DNA from: Paenibacillus larvae subsp. larvae
GTDB taxonomy: Bacteria; Bacillota; Bacilli; Paenibacillales; NBRC-103111
Assembly (NCBI RefSeq): GCF_002003265.1
Contig: NZ_CP019687.1
Coordinates: forward strand, 682,001-746,000
Direction: 5' to 3'
DNA: 64,000 nucleotides
Shown: positions 37,298 to 45,090 of the stretch, one piece after another
Numbering within the stretch: position 1 is the first letter of the stretch
Layout: each line of letters begins with the position of its first letter
The notes under the pieces: generated by a model
Seen by the model: only the letters and a program-made list of their open reading frames with translations
Database searches by the model: none
Told to the model about the DNA's origin: nothing
Position numbers and translations under genes: made by a program

Positions 37298-38599
37298 ATG
37301 TCCAATTCCGAAATTACTACACATGATCCGACTTCTATAAGCAGAAAATCCAAAAAGAAAAAATGGTCGAAACCGAAAAAAATATGGGTATCCGTTCTTG
37401 TCGTATTTTTACTTTTTTTAGGCGGGGCCGGTACATACGCTGGTTTTCTTTATTCTAAATTTGACCAAACCTTGAATAAAATTTCCGGATCTAACGGAAA
37501 AACCGCTAACGCTGCTTCTATTCCGGTGGCTACCGAGCCGATCACTATTTTGCTGATGGGCATTGATGCCCGGGGAGATGGAGAAACGCTTAACAGTGAC
37601 GTGATTATGCCGTTTACCTTAAATCCGATTACGAAATCAGCTACTCTAGTTTCTGTCCCTAGAGATATGGAGATTACTTTTGACGGGAATTCGAGAAAAT
37701 CCAATTATGTTTTCCCTCATTACTATATTGTTGATAAAGAACATGCTTTTCCGAAAACGAAAGAATTTTGGAGCAACAAATTAGGTATCCCGATTGATTA
37801 CATGGTAACGGTAGATTTCCAGGGGTTCCGTGAAGCAATTGATGTGCTCGGCGGAATCGACGTCAATGTAAAGATGGATATGTGTTATCAGGATTCAACA
37901 GATGGCACCAACATCAACCTTAAAGCCGGGCAGCAGCACCTGGACGGCGCAGCAACACTTGATTATGTTCGCTACCGCAAATCCAATTGCGGTACTAAAG
38001 AGTCAACTGATTATGACCGTAATTTGCGCCAACAGGAAGTACTGGATCAATTATTCAGCAAATTAAAATCTTTTGATATGGTAACCAAAGTAACTGATAT
38101 TCTGAATGTGGTAGGGGATAACTTGGAGACGGACATTTCTCCGGATAATTTGAAACAATTGATTCTGTCCTATATGAACATCGATCGTGGAAAAATTAAT
38201 TTCATAGGCTTAAATGGAGAATGGGTTAGTCCATTTATGGTAATTCCGGATGAGGAATGGGAGAATGCGAAGAGAGCATTAAAAATAGAACGAATGCGAA
38301 CAGCGGCAAATCCTAACCCAACGATAGATCCAAAGACCCGCTTAGGTACCGATATGAAATCGAATTATCGTTCATCCGGAAATAATGCTTCATCTGATTC
38401 GAATTCGTCCAAATCGCAAAGTTCGAACAAAAATACCGACGCTTCTTCCAAATCTAAGGAAAAAAGCTCGACAGGTTCCGGATCAAAAGCAACTCCAACG
38501 CCTAGATCCACAAATAACCTGAAATCCAACTCTAAATCTAACTCGAACCAGGGATCCTCCGGAGTGGAAGCAGACGATAGAGTTCCTAAAGTAGATTAG
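37298..38599 (+). CDS. LytR-CpsA-Psr family protein
   Basis: 433-aa membrane-anchored phosphotransferase family that attaches teichoic acid or other polymers to peptidoglycan. Short cytoplasmic basic N terminus (KSKKKKWSKPKK), one membrane helix (about 34-56), then the LCP domain: LLMGIDARGD, SVPRDMEI, AIDVLGGIDV, and LDGAATLDYVRYR with the polyprenyl-phosphate-binding Arg residues. A long Ser/Asn/Lys tail follows. ATG 37298 with GAGGTGG. After the stop a different frame continues a similar tail to 38699, suggesting a late frameshift. Confidence 0.88.
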   Translation: MSNSEITTHDPTSISRKSKKKKWSKPKKIWVSVLVVFLLFLGGAGTYAGFLYSKFDQTLNKISGSNGKTANAASIPVATEPITILLMGIDARGDGETLNSDVIMPFTLNPITKSATLVSVPRDMEITFDGNSRKSNYVFPHYYIVDKEHAFPKTKEFWSNKLGIPIDYMVTVDFQGFREAIDVLGGIDVNVKMDMCYQDSTDGTNINLKAGQQHLDGAATLDYVRYRKSNCGTKESTDYDRNLRQQEVLDQLFSKLKSFDMVTKVTDILNVVGDNLETDISPDNLKQLILSYMNIDRGKINFIGLNGEWVSPFMVIPDEEWENAKRALKIERMRTAANPNPTIDPKTRLGTDMKSNYRSSGNNASSDSNSSKSQSSNKNTDASSKSKEKSSTGSGSKATPTPRSTNNLKSNSKSNSNQGSSGVEADDRVPKVD

Positions 38600-38757
38600 G
38601 CATCATCCGGGACAAAGATGGATCAAAGGCAGTTGGAGATAAGGAAAACGGGAATACTTCCACCAGCCCTGCACCGGGCAACAAGCATGGAAAGTAATTC
38701 TGCGGGTTAAAGAATACGAAGAATCAGGACTTAAAAATAAACTGGAAACATACAGAA

Positions 38758-38787
38758 AACGGCACTTCAAAAGTGCCGTTTTCTTTT
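38758..38787. terminator. Bidirectional terminator between LCP and usp genes
   Basis: AACGGCACTT / AAGTGCCGTT with a CAA loop and T-rich tail, serving two convergent genes. Confidence 0.85.
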
Positions 38788-38837
38788 ATGACCGGAACCG
38801 GGCCGGGCAAACAAGACGCCTCAGCTTCTATGTAGTT

Positions 38838-39269
38838 TTATTTGACAATAAGCACAGGAACTTGTGCATGCTGCACCACATGATGGCTGACACTTCCGAG
38901 CATCAGTTCTTTCCATTCCCCGAGACCCCGGCTGCCAAGTACAATTAAATCTGCCTCTATTTCTTCGGCATAGCTTAAAATGGTTGAAGCCGGATCGCCT
39001 TCGGCTATAAGCCACTGAATTTCGTTTGAAACGGGCGGAGCGAGTTTTTTGGCTTCTTCCAATAAGGATTGGGCCTCATCGTAGGATTTTTTCTTAGCTT
39101 CGGTAGACGGGGGAATAATTGCTTCTCCAATAACGACATTAGGGAAGTTAAAGACATGCAGGACTGTGAGCTTGGCTTGGGACTCTTGTCTTAATAAAGA
39201 TGAGGCATGTTTCAAAGCTTTTACAGCGGATTCTGAACCGTCATAAGCGGTTAGAATATGAGAAAACAT
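38838..39269 (-). CDS. Universal stress protein (UspA family)
   Basis: 143-aa UspA-fold protein with the ATP-binding pattern GSRGLGEWKELMLGSVSHHV near the C terminus (G-x2-G-x9-GS) and the N-terminal DGSESAVKAL. ATG 39269 is chosen because GAGGTG precedes it; a GTG nine bases upstream overlaps that site. It lies at the border between core genes and the accessory region. Physiological role not predictable. Confidence 0.9.
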   Translation of the reverse strand: MFSHILTAYDGSESAVKALKHASSLLRQESQAKLTVLHVFNFPNVVIGEAIIPPSTEAKKKSYDEAQSLLEEAKKLAPPVSNEIQWLIAEGDPASTILSYAEEIEADLIVLGSRGLGEWKELMLGSVSHHVVQHAQVPVLIVK

Positions 39270-39356
39270 AATTAACACCTCGCAATATTTGTTTGTTCCT
39301 ATATTAAACAGCTCTGCTGCTTCCTAAACGGTCCGGAGCAGGGGAATAAATGGGTG

Positions 39357-39470
39357 TTACACATCAGGCTTTTCGGTTTGTTCATAAATTTCTTTTAGTA
39401 CAGCAATACCTTTCTCTTTGTCAAAAGTGCTGAACCTCCGTAGCAACTGATCATCAATGATGCGAAAACT
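39357..39470 (-). pseudogene. Possible gene remnant
   Basis: On the minus strand a frame ending at TAA 39357-39359 reads LLRRFSTFDKEKGIAVLKE and continues about 35 codons, coding-like in composition, but has no start and enters the Pmp3 gene's end. Not recognised. It may be the 3' stub of a gene lost when insertion sequences entered. Confidence 0.25.
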
Positions 39471-39674
39471 TCACTGTCTATTATTCATCATGCTCATTAA
39501 TTGTGCTTGCTTCATCATTCTATCGTTGGCTTTCTTCTCGTTTACAACAAAGATAGCGTGAACAACCCCTGGAACTACTCCTAAAATCCATAGTAATACA
39601 TTTACAATTGCCTGTCCTGACTTTCCAGAAAACAAAACAGCGAGCGGAGGACAAATTATAGCTAGAAGATACAT
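39471..39674 (-). CDS. Pmp3/YqaE family small membrane protein
   Basis: 67-aa hydrophobic protein with the Pmp3 signature: YLLAIICPPLAVLF, then ILGVVPGVVHAIFVV, and a basic tail. Family members are stress-related small membrane proteins. The frame can be extended upstream to GTG 39722, but those bases are the antisense of a transposase remnant, so the native start is taken as ATG 39674. No ribosome site remains upstream, so expression may be lost or altered. Confidence 0.7.
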   Translation of the reverse strand: MYLLAIICPPLAVLFSGKSGQAIVNVLLWILGVVPGVVHAIFVVNEKKANDRMMKQAQLMSMMNNRQ

Positions 39675-39846
39675 ATCTGGAAATGGCTGAAATCCGATGT
39701 GATTAACAACGTGTTCTTTCACACCGTTACCGAAATCTGCAAGAACGTCGGACAGTTTATGGACGAAATAATGAAAAGCCCCGATTCAATTATTGATCGT
39801 CTCTGTATCAGGTTTTGATCCTGATTTCTTTAGTTCAACTTATATA
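39672..39846 (+). mobile_element. IS630-family remnant, 3' end only
   Basis: The + strand encodes the C terminus of an IS630 transposase (WKWLKSDVINNVFFHT ... VGQFMDEIMKSPDSIIDRL) ending at TGA 39815-39817. It matches the intact element at 49.5 kb residue for residue in most positions, and is followed by the same terminal sequence TTCAACTTATATA (about 39834-39846). The 5' two thirds are missing. It abuts the first codon of the Pmp3-like gene. Confidence 0.8.
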
Positions 39847-39986
39847 GATACTTCATACTTGAAAGTTATGAAGAGTAGTTTCAGGCTCTTTTACTGACTT
39901 TATAGAAAATAGATTCGCATCTATCTTCTTTTTGAATAAGACTTCCCTTGGTTTAGTAGCATACCTTACGACTCCCTACAATCCCT

Positions 39987-40011
39987 TGCAGCCTATTTCT
40001 AAGATAGGCTA
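39987..40011. terminator. Hairpin upstream of YjcZ-like gene
   Basis: AGCCTAT (39990-39996) / ATAGGCT (40004-40010) with a 7-base loop. It may be a weak terminator. Confidence 0.3.
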
Positions 40012-40079
40012 CAATAGTCCAAGCATGCTCTGATTTCCGCCATAGAATATATTGAACCTAAAGGAAGGGAGTGTTACTT

Positions 40080-40196
40080 ATGTCGTATGGAGGATGCGGT
40101 GCTGGAACCTCAAGTTATGGGGGATTTACGAGTACAGGAGCCATCTTAGTCCTGTTTATTTTATTGGTTATTATTTCTCGATCTCTTTGGGTTTAA
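40080..40196 (+). CDS. YjcZ-family sporulation microprotein
   Basis: 38 aa: Gly/Ser-rich start (MSYGGCGAGTSSYGG) then a single hydrophobic helix (AILVLFILLVIISRSLW). This is the pattern of YjcZ-like small membrane proteins associated with sporulation in Bacilli. A strong AAGGAAGGGAG site precedes the ATG. A SigK-like -10 CATAGAATA lies at 40041-40049, but no clear -35 is seen. Confidence 0.7.
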   Translation: MSYGGCGAGTSSYGGFTSTGAILVLFILLVIISRSLWV

Positions 40197-40259
40197 ACAG
40201 TGTGTGGGGAAAGATATGCGGGTGACAATATAAAAACGGAATATTAGGACGATGTAGTA

Positions 40260-40286
40260 AACCTGTCTTTGCGGCGGGTTATTTTT
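40260..40286 (+). terminator. Terminator, near-duplicate of the one at 51.02 kb
   Basis: AACCTG / CGGGTT stem around TCTTTGCGG followed by ATTTTT. The same 26-base sequence, with one change (AGGTT for GGGTT), is at 51024-51050. Confidence 0.65.
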
Positions 40287-40289
40287 GTG

Positions 40290-40830
40290 TGATGGATTGC
40301 CAAGCTAGGTGCGACAACTCAGCCATGAAGGCTTCGTAAGCCGACCTCTAGCCGAGGCATTTGCGGGGACGGTGGTTGATCAAATAAATCGCATTGGCAA
40401 GTTGTTCATCTGTAACCTCCGCAAAATCATGGCCTTTGGGAAAGAACTCCCTAAGAAGGCCGTTGCTGTTTTCGTTGGTGCCGCGCTCTCAGGACGAATA
40501 CGGATCTCGAAATATACCTGCACGCCGTGGAAATGTTCCAGACTGGGGCATAACAGGCAAATTCTTTCCCGCGGTCTGCTGTGGCCGTTAGCACCGCTGA
40601 AGCCGGATACTGGCTGGCGAGAACAACAAAGGCTACTTCCTTAGAATGGGCGATTCGATCGGGCATTGTGAGGGCGATATACATCCGAGTTTTACGTTCC
40701 ACAAAGGTGGCTGCGCAAGCCTTGCTCTTTCCTCGTCTGGACACCACGGTATCGAGTTCCCAGTGACCAAAGTTAGTTTCTCCTGTGTGAATGATTGGTA
40801 GCGCAACTTCATTTTACACGAAACTCGCAT
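40290..40830 (-). mobile_element. Degenerate IS30-family transposase remnant
   Basis: Minus-strand fragments in shifting frames: FGHWELDTVVSRRGKSKA, ATFVERKTRMYIALTMPDR, then ERGTNENSNGLLREFFPKG, DFAEVTDEQLANAIYLINHR and RPRKCLG. These are catalytic-domain segments of IS30-type DDE transposases. Several frameshifts and a stop make it non-functional; ends could not be defined. The sequence from 40831 to the IS256 at 40971 is A/T-rich and shows no gene. Confidence 0.75.
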
Positions 40831-40970
40831 GGGCCTTTTATTTTTTAGGTATCGCAATTCATTTTACAATCCAGCGTTTTCAATACATTTTTTTCGTCGA
40901 TGGGTGAAAAAATATATGCTTGTTTTAAAAGAATTAGATATATACTTTGTTTGAAAGGATGGGGAGTTTT

Positions 40971-42359
40971 AGTTGAGTCCGTATAATTGTGTAAAAAGCT
41001 AGGTTCCAAAAAATGAAAGGAGCCATATTCATAGCCCTCAGTTAGAATAATGTTGGGACACAAAATTCTAAATATACGAGGTGTTATGAAATGGCTCAAT
41101 ACCAGATTAACGTAGATTCGCAGCTTTTGCATCAACTAATTTTTGGGAAATTCTCAGGATGCGGGTGTAGCCAAGCTGCTCGAGTCTGTACTGAACCAAG
41201 TCTTACAAGCACAGGTGAGTGAACAAGTGGAAGCAGATCGTTATGAACGAACAGAGAATCGAAAAGCGTACCGGAATGGATCGTATCCACATGGGCTGCA
41301 TACGCGGGTGGGAACCATTACACTAAGTGTTCCGCGCATCCGTGGCGGGAAGTTCACGACAGAGCTCTTTAGTCGTTACCAGAGAAGTGAACAAGCGTTA
41401 ATCTTAGCGATGATGGAAATGGTCGTAAACGGCGTCTCTACGCGTAAAGTCTCGCAAGTAACCGAAGAACTCTGCGGAACCGAGTTTTCTAAATCCACTG
41501 TTTCAGACCTTTGTAAGCGGCTGGATCCCATCGTAACTGCTTGGAATAATCGAAGCCTGGCAGACAGCCTCTTTCCGTTTGTTCTCGTAGATGCGATGTA
41601 TCTCAAGGTCCGTGAAGACGGTCGTGTACGCTCACGAGGCATCATGATTGCCATTGGTGTAAACACCGAGGGCTATCGTGAAGTCCTTGGCCTGATGCTG
41701 GGTGACACAGAATCTGAAGCAAGCTGGAGTGAGTTTTTCAGCTCTCTAAAAGGACGTGGATTACGAGGTGTGGATCTCATTACCTCCGACGATCATGGCG
41801 GCCTTGTACGCGCGGTACGGCAGCAGCTGCAAGGGGTAACATGGCAGCGATGCCAGACTCACTTCACGCGAAATGTATTAGAAGCCTCACCCAAAGCCTT
41901 GAAGGATGAGATCCATGGCCGTCTACGGTCGATTCTAGATGCTCCTGATACTGGAACGGCAAGGTTTTTATTAAAACAGACCTTAGCGGCTTATGAAGAT
42001 AAGGCGGGTAAGGCGATGGGCGTGCTGGAAAGCGGATTTGACGATGCTACCGCCGTCTTAATGCTGCCAGAGCGTTACCGAAAACGGCTGCGCACGACAA
42101 ATAGCGTTGAGCGTCTCAACGAAGAGGTTAGACGCCGGGAACGTGTCATTCGCATCTTCCCAAACCGTGAATCCGTGATTCGTCTTATTGGTGCTCTATT
42201 GATGGAACAGGATGAAAAATGGGCAGCCGGCAAGAAATATCTCGACATGACCGAGTACATGGAATGGCGGAAGGATCGGCCAAAGTCCGATGCCAAAGTG
42301 ACTCGCATTATGTAGCACAGTCTAGCTGAGGGAATTTACACACAAATTTGGACTTGATC
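40971..42359 (+). mobile_element. IS256-family element, copy 1
   Basis: 1389 bp. The ends AGTTGAGTCCG... and ...GGACTTGATC form imperfect inverted repeats of about 25 bp sharing GAGTCC/AAGTCC and GTGTAAA blocks. A perfect 9-bp target duplication GGGAGTTTT flanks it (40962-40970 and 42360-42368). It is one base longer than copy 2, at 43587-44974, because of an inserted A in the transposase. It sits upstream of the gene at 42456 and probably separates that gene from its promoter. Confidence 0.9.
41091..42315 (+). pseudogene. IS256-family transposase, frameshifted
   Basis: Mutator-type DDE transposase. The ATG frame (MAQYQINVDSQLLHQL...) is broken after about 15 codons by an extra A near 41138 (CTAATTTTT against CTATTTTT in copy 2); the rest (41143-42315) is identical in protein sequence to copy 2 over 390 aa, including HGGLVRAVRQQLQGVTWQRC and TNSVERLNEEVRRRERVIR. 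An internal TTG could start a shortened protein missing about 17 residues. Confidence 0.88.
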
Positions 42360-43586
42360 GGGAGTTTTTAAAAAGCAAAGAAAAGTGGCTACCCAAAAAT
42401 TGACTGGGCCAAGGGGAAAGACCCGAAAACTAAAAATAACAAGGAGGAAAATTAAATGGCGAAATCTAGCATTGCGGCGCATTTTAAAAGGGAATTGGAG
42501 GTATATTTTAAAAATCTAGATTTTAAACTAGGCTACTTAAAAGGTAGTAAAATAATAGAAAAATTCCCCAACGAACATCATCTATATCGTAATTGGAATG
42601 ATAATGTTCAAGCCTTTTTGTCTGGGAATTATGTTATTAAAAGTTTTAGAGAGAATGGTGGTGATCCCAATTTAAATGTATCATATAATCCTTCCACTAA
42701 GGAATTAACAATTGAAAGAATTAAAAATGGGAAATTAACCGGAAATTTAAACATAACATTGAAAACTTCATATGATTTTTATAAAGAGAATTATACAGTT
42801 CACTGTGATGATTGGGATCCAGATCTCCCTGACGCTCCAGTGGATTGACGTGAAATATGGACACGTTATGAGGATGTCAAAGGAGATACAGAGGTTACTG
42901 CAGATGTAGAGTTTGACCAATTTGAGGAAGCACCAAAATTACAGGTGAATCCTAAGACAAATTGCGAAATAAACCTCGATTCGGATATAAACGCTACGGA
43001 TTTTTTTGAAGTAATAAGTAGTGCTGGCAAAGTGGAAGCAGAATTTATAAATAAACCAAATTTTAATTCTAATGGTTTGGGTAAGCACACCGCTACAATC
43101 CATGCATGGGACGAATACGGAGAAGAAGATAAAACAGATAAAGAACATAACCTTATACTTGATATCGTAGTCAATGCTGTAGATAAGAGTACTTGGAAAA
43201 ATAATGATCTTAGGGGGTGGAAGTTTACTTCTGCAAATCAATGGAAGATTGTTAGAGACCCAGACAATAGTCTGACAGACGACCACGTTATTTATTCTAA
43301 TGATTCAATTAAGGCTTTAAAAAATTATAGCTTAGAAAAAGGAGCCACATACAAATTTACGGCTTTTATCAAACCAGATGTTTTAAGTACAAGGGATAAA
43401 ATGGCACTTTCATTGATACCTGAAGATAACAGTCCCTCGAAAAAAAGAGAAATCTTTTCTTCAAACTCGTATGACTTACCGTCCGTAGATAAGGGATTCA
43501 AAGAAGTGAGTAAGGAATTTACTGTAGGGGACGGCGAAGAAAATCTGACATTTGAATTTTTTGCTAACTTCCGCGACAAAGGGGGA

Positions 43587-44974
43587 GATCAAGTCCAAAT
43601 TTGTGTGTAAATTCCCTCAGCTAGACTGTGCTACATAATGCGAGTCACTTTGGCATCGGACTTTGGCCGATCCTTCCGCCATTCCATGTACTCGGTCATG
43701 TCGAGATATTTCTTGCCGGCTGCCCATTTTTCATCCTGTTCCATCAATAGAGCACCAATAAGACGAATCACGGATTCACGGTTTGGGAAGATGCGAATGA
43801 CACGTTCCCGGCGTCTAACCTCTTCGTTGAGACGCTCAACGCTATTTGTCGTGCGCAGCCGTTTTCGGTAACGCTCTGGCAGCATTAAGACGGCGGTAGC
43901 ATCGTCAAATCCGCTTTCCAGCACGCCCATCGCCTTACCCGCCTTATCTTCATAAGCCGCTAAGGTCTGTTTTAATAAAAACCTTGCCGTTCCAGTATCA
44001 GGAGCATCTAGAATCGACCGTAGACGGCCATGGATCTCATCCTTCAAGGCTTTGGGTGAGGCTTCTAATACATTTCGCGTGAAGTGAGTCTGGCATCGCT
44101 GCCATGTTACCCCTTGCAGCTGCTGCCGTACCGCGCGTACAAGGCCGCCATGATCGTCGGAGGTAATGAGATCCACACCTCGTAATCCACGTCCTTTTAG
44201 AGAGCTGAAAAACTCACTCCAGCTTGCTTCAGATTCTGTGTCACCCAGCATCAGGCCAAGGACTTCACGATAGCCCTCGGTGTTTACACCAATGGCAATC
44301 ATGATGCCTCGTGAGCGTACACGACCGTCTTCACGGACCTTGAGATACATCGCATCTACGAGAACAAACGGAAAGAGGCTGTCTGCCAGGCTTCGATTAT
44401 TCCAAGCAGTTACGATGGGATCCAGCCGCTTACAAAGGTCTGAAACAGTGGATTTAGAAAACTCGGTTCCGCAGAGTTCTTCGGTTACTTGCGAGACTTT
44501 ACGCGTAGAGACGCCGTTTACGACCATTTCCATCATCGCTAAGATTAACGCTTGTTCACTTCTCTGGTAACGACTAAAGAGCTCTGTCGTGAACTTCCCG
44601 CCACGGATGCGCGGAACACTTAGTGTAATGGTTCCCACCCGCGTATGCAGCCCATGTGGATACGATCCATTCCGGTACGCTTTTCGATTCTCTGTTCGTT
44701 CATAACGATCTGCTTCCACTTGTTCACTCACCTGTGCTTGTAAGACTTGGTTCAGTACAGACTCGAGCAGCTTGGCTACACCCGCATCCTGAGAATTTCC
44801 CAAAAATAGTTGATGTAAAAGCTGCGAATCTACGTTAATCTGGTATTGAGCCATTTCATAACACCTCGTATATTTAGAATTTTGTGTCCCAACATTATTC
44901 TAACTGAGGGCTATGAATATGGCTCCTTTCATTTTTTGGAACCTAGCTTTTTACACAATTATACGGACTCAACT
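43587..44974 (-). mobile_element. IS256-family element, copy 2
   Basis: 1388 bp, inverted relative to copy 1, same ends, with a perfect 9-bp target duplication AAAGGGGGA at 43578-43586 and 44975-44983. It interrupts the 3' end of the gene starting at 42456. Removing the element and one duplication restores that reading frame to its natural stop. Confidence 0.93.
43631..44854 (-). CDS. IS256-family transposase
   Basis: Intact 407-aa mutator-type transposase with the family DDE core: Asp in FPFVLVDAMYLKVRED, Asp in LITSDDHGG, and Glu in the C-terminal SVERLNEEVRRRER segment. It likely moves by a copy-out circular intermediate, as known for IS256. This is the apparently active copy; copy 1 differs by a single base insertion. 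Confidence 0.93.
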   Translation of the reverse strand: MAQYQINVDSQLLHQLFLGNSQDAGVAKLLESVLNQVLQAQVSEQVEADRYERTENRKAYRNGSYPHGLHTRVGTITLSVPRIRGGKFTTELFSRYQRSEQALILAMMEMVVNGVSTRKVSQVTEELCGTEFSKSTVSDLCKRLDPIVTAWNNRSLADSLFPFVLVDAMYLKVREDGRVRSRGIMIAIGVNTEGYREVLGLMLGDTESEASWSEFFSSLKGRGLRGVDLITSDDHGGLVRAVRQQLQGVTWQRCQTHFTRNVLEASPKALKDEIHGRLRSILDAPDTGTARFLLKQTLAAYEDKAGKAMGVLESGFDDATAVLMLPERYRKRLRTTNSVERLNEEVRRRERVIRIFPNRESVIRLIGALLMEQDEKWAAGKKYLDMTEYMEWRKDRPKSDAKVTRIM

Positions 44975-45090
44975 AAAGGGGGATATATTGATTCTTTTAA
45001 ATTAGAAAGAATTAAATAGGTAAACATCACAACATTTGATCGGAATGAAAGAGATTTACTTACTTTACATAAAGAAAAGGAGAAATCCCC

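Larger units (their letters stand above)
42456..45019 (+). pseudogene. Toxin-adjacent unrecognised protein, nonsense codon plus IS256 insertion
   Basis: Reconstructed as about 388 codons. ATG 42456 follows AAGGAGGAAAA. The frame meets TGA at 42846-42848, then continues open in the same frame to 43586, where IS256 copy 2 is inserted; the last 11 codons (YIDSFKLERIK) and TAG lie at 44984-45019. No signal peptide is visible. Residues about 165-245 look like a bacterial Ig-type beta domain (DINATDFFEV ... GKHTATIHAWDEYG). Residues about 250-388 resemble a carbohydrate-binding jelly roll (WKIVRDPDNS, YKFTAFIKPDV, NLTFEFFANF). Its place next to the binary toxin suggests a related role, but no function can be assigned. 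Confidence 0.75.

Noticed and set aside
40290..40830. Plus-strand ORFs of 61-111 aa in this stretch
   Set aside because: They are shadows of the degenerate IS30 transposase on the minus strand.
40971..44974. Composite transposon made of the two inverted IS256 copies
   Set aside because: Each copy has its own distinct 9-bp target duplication, so they inserted separately; a composite unit would have one duplication at the outer ends.
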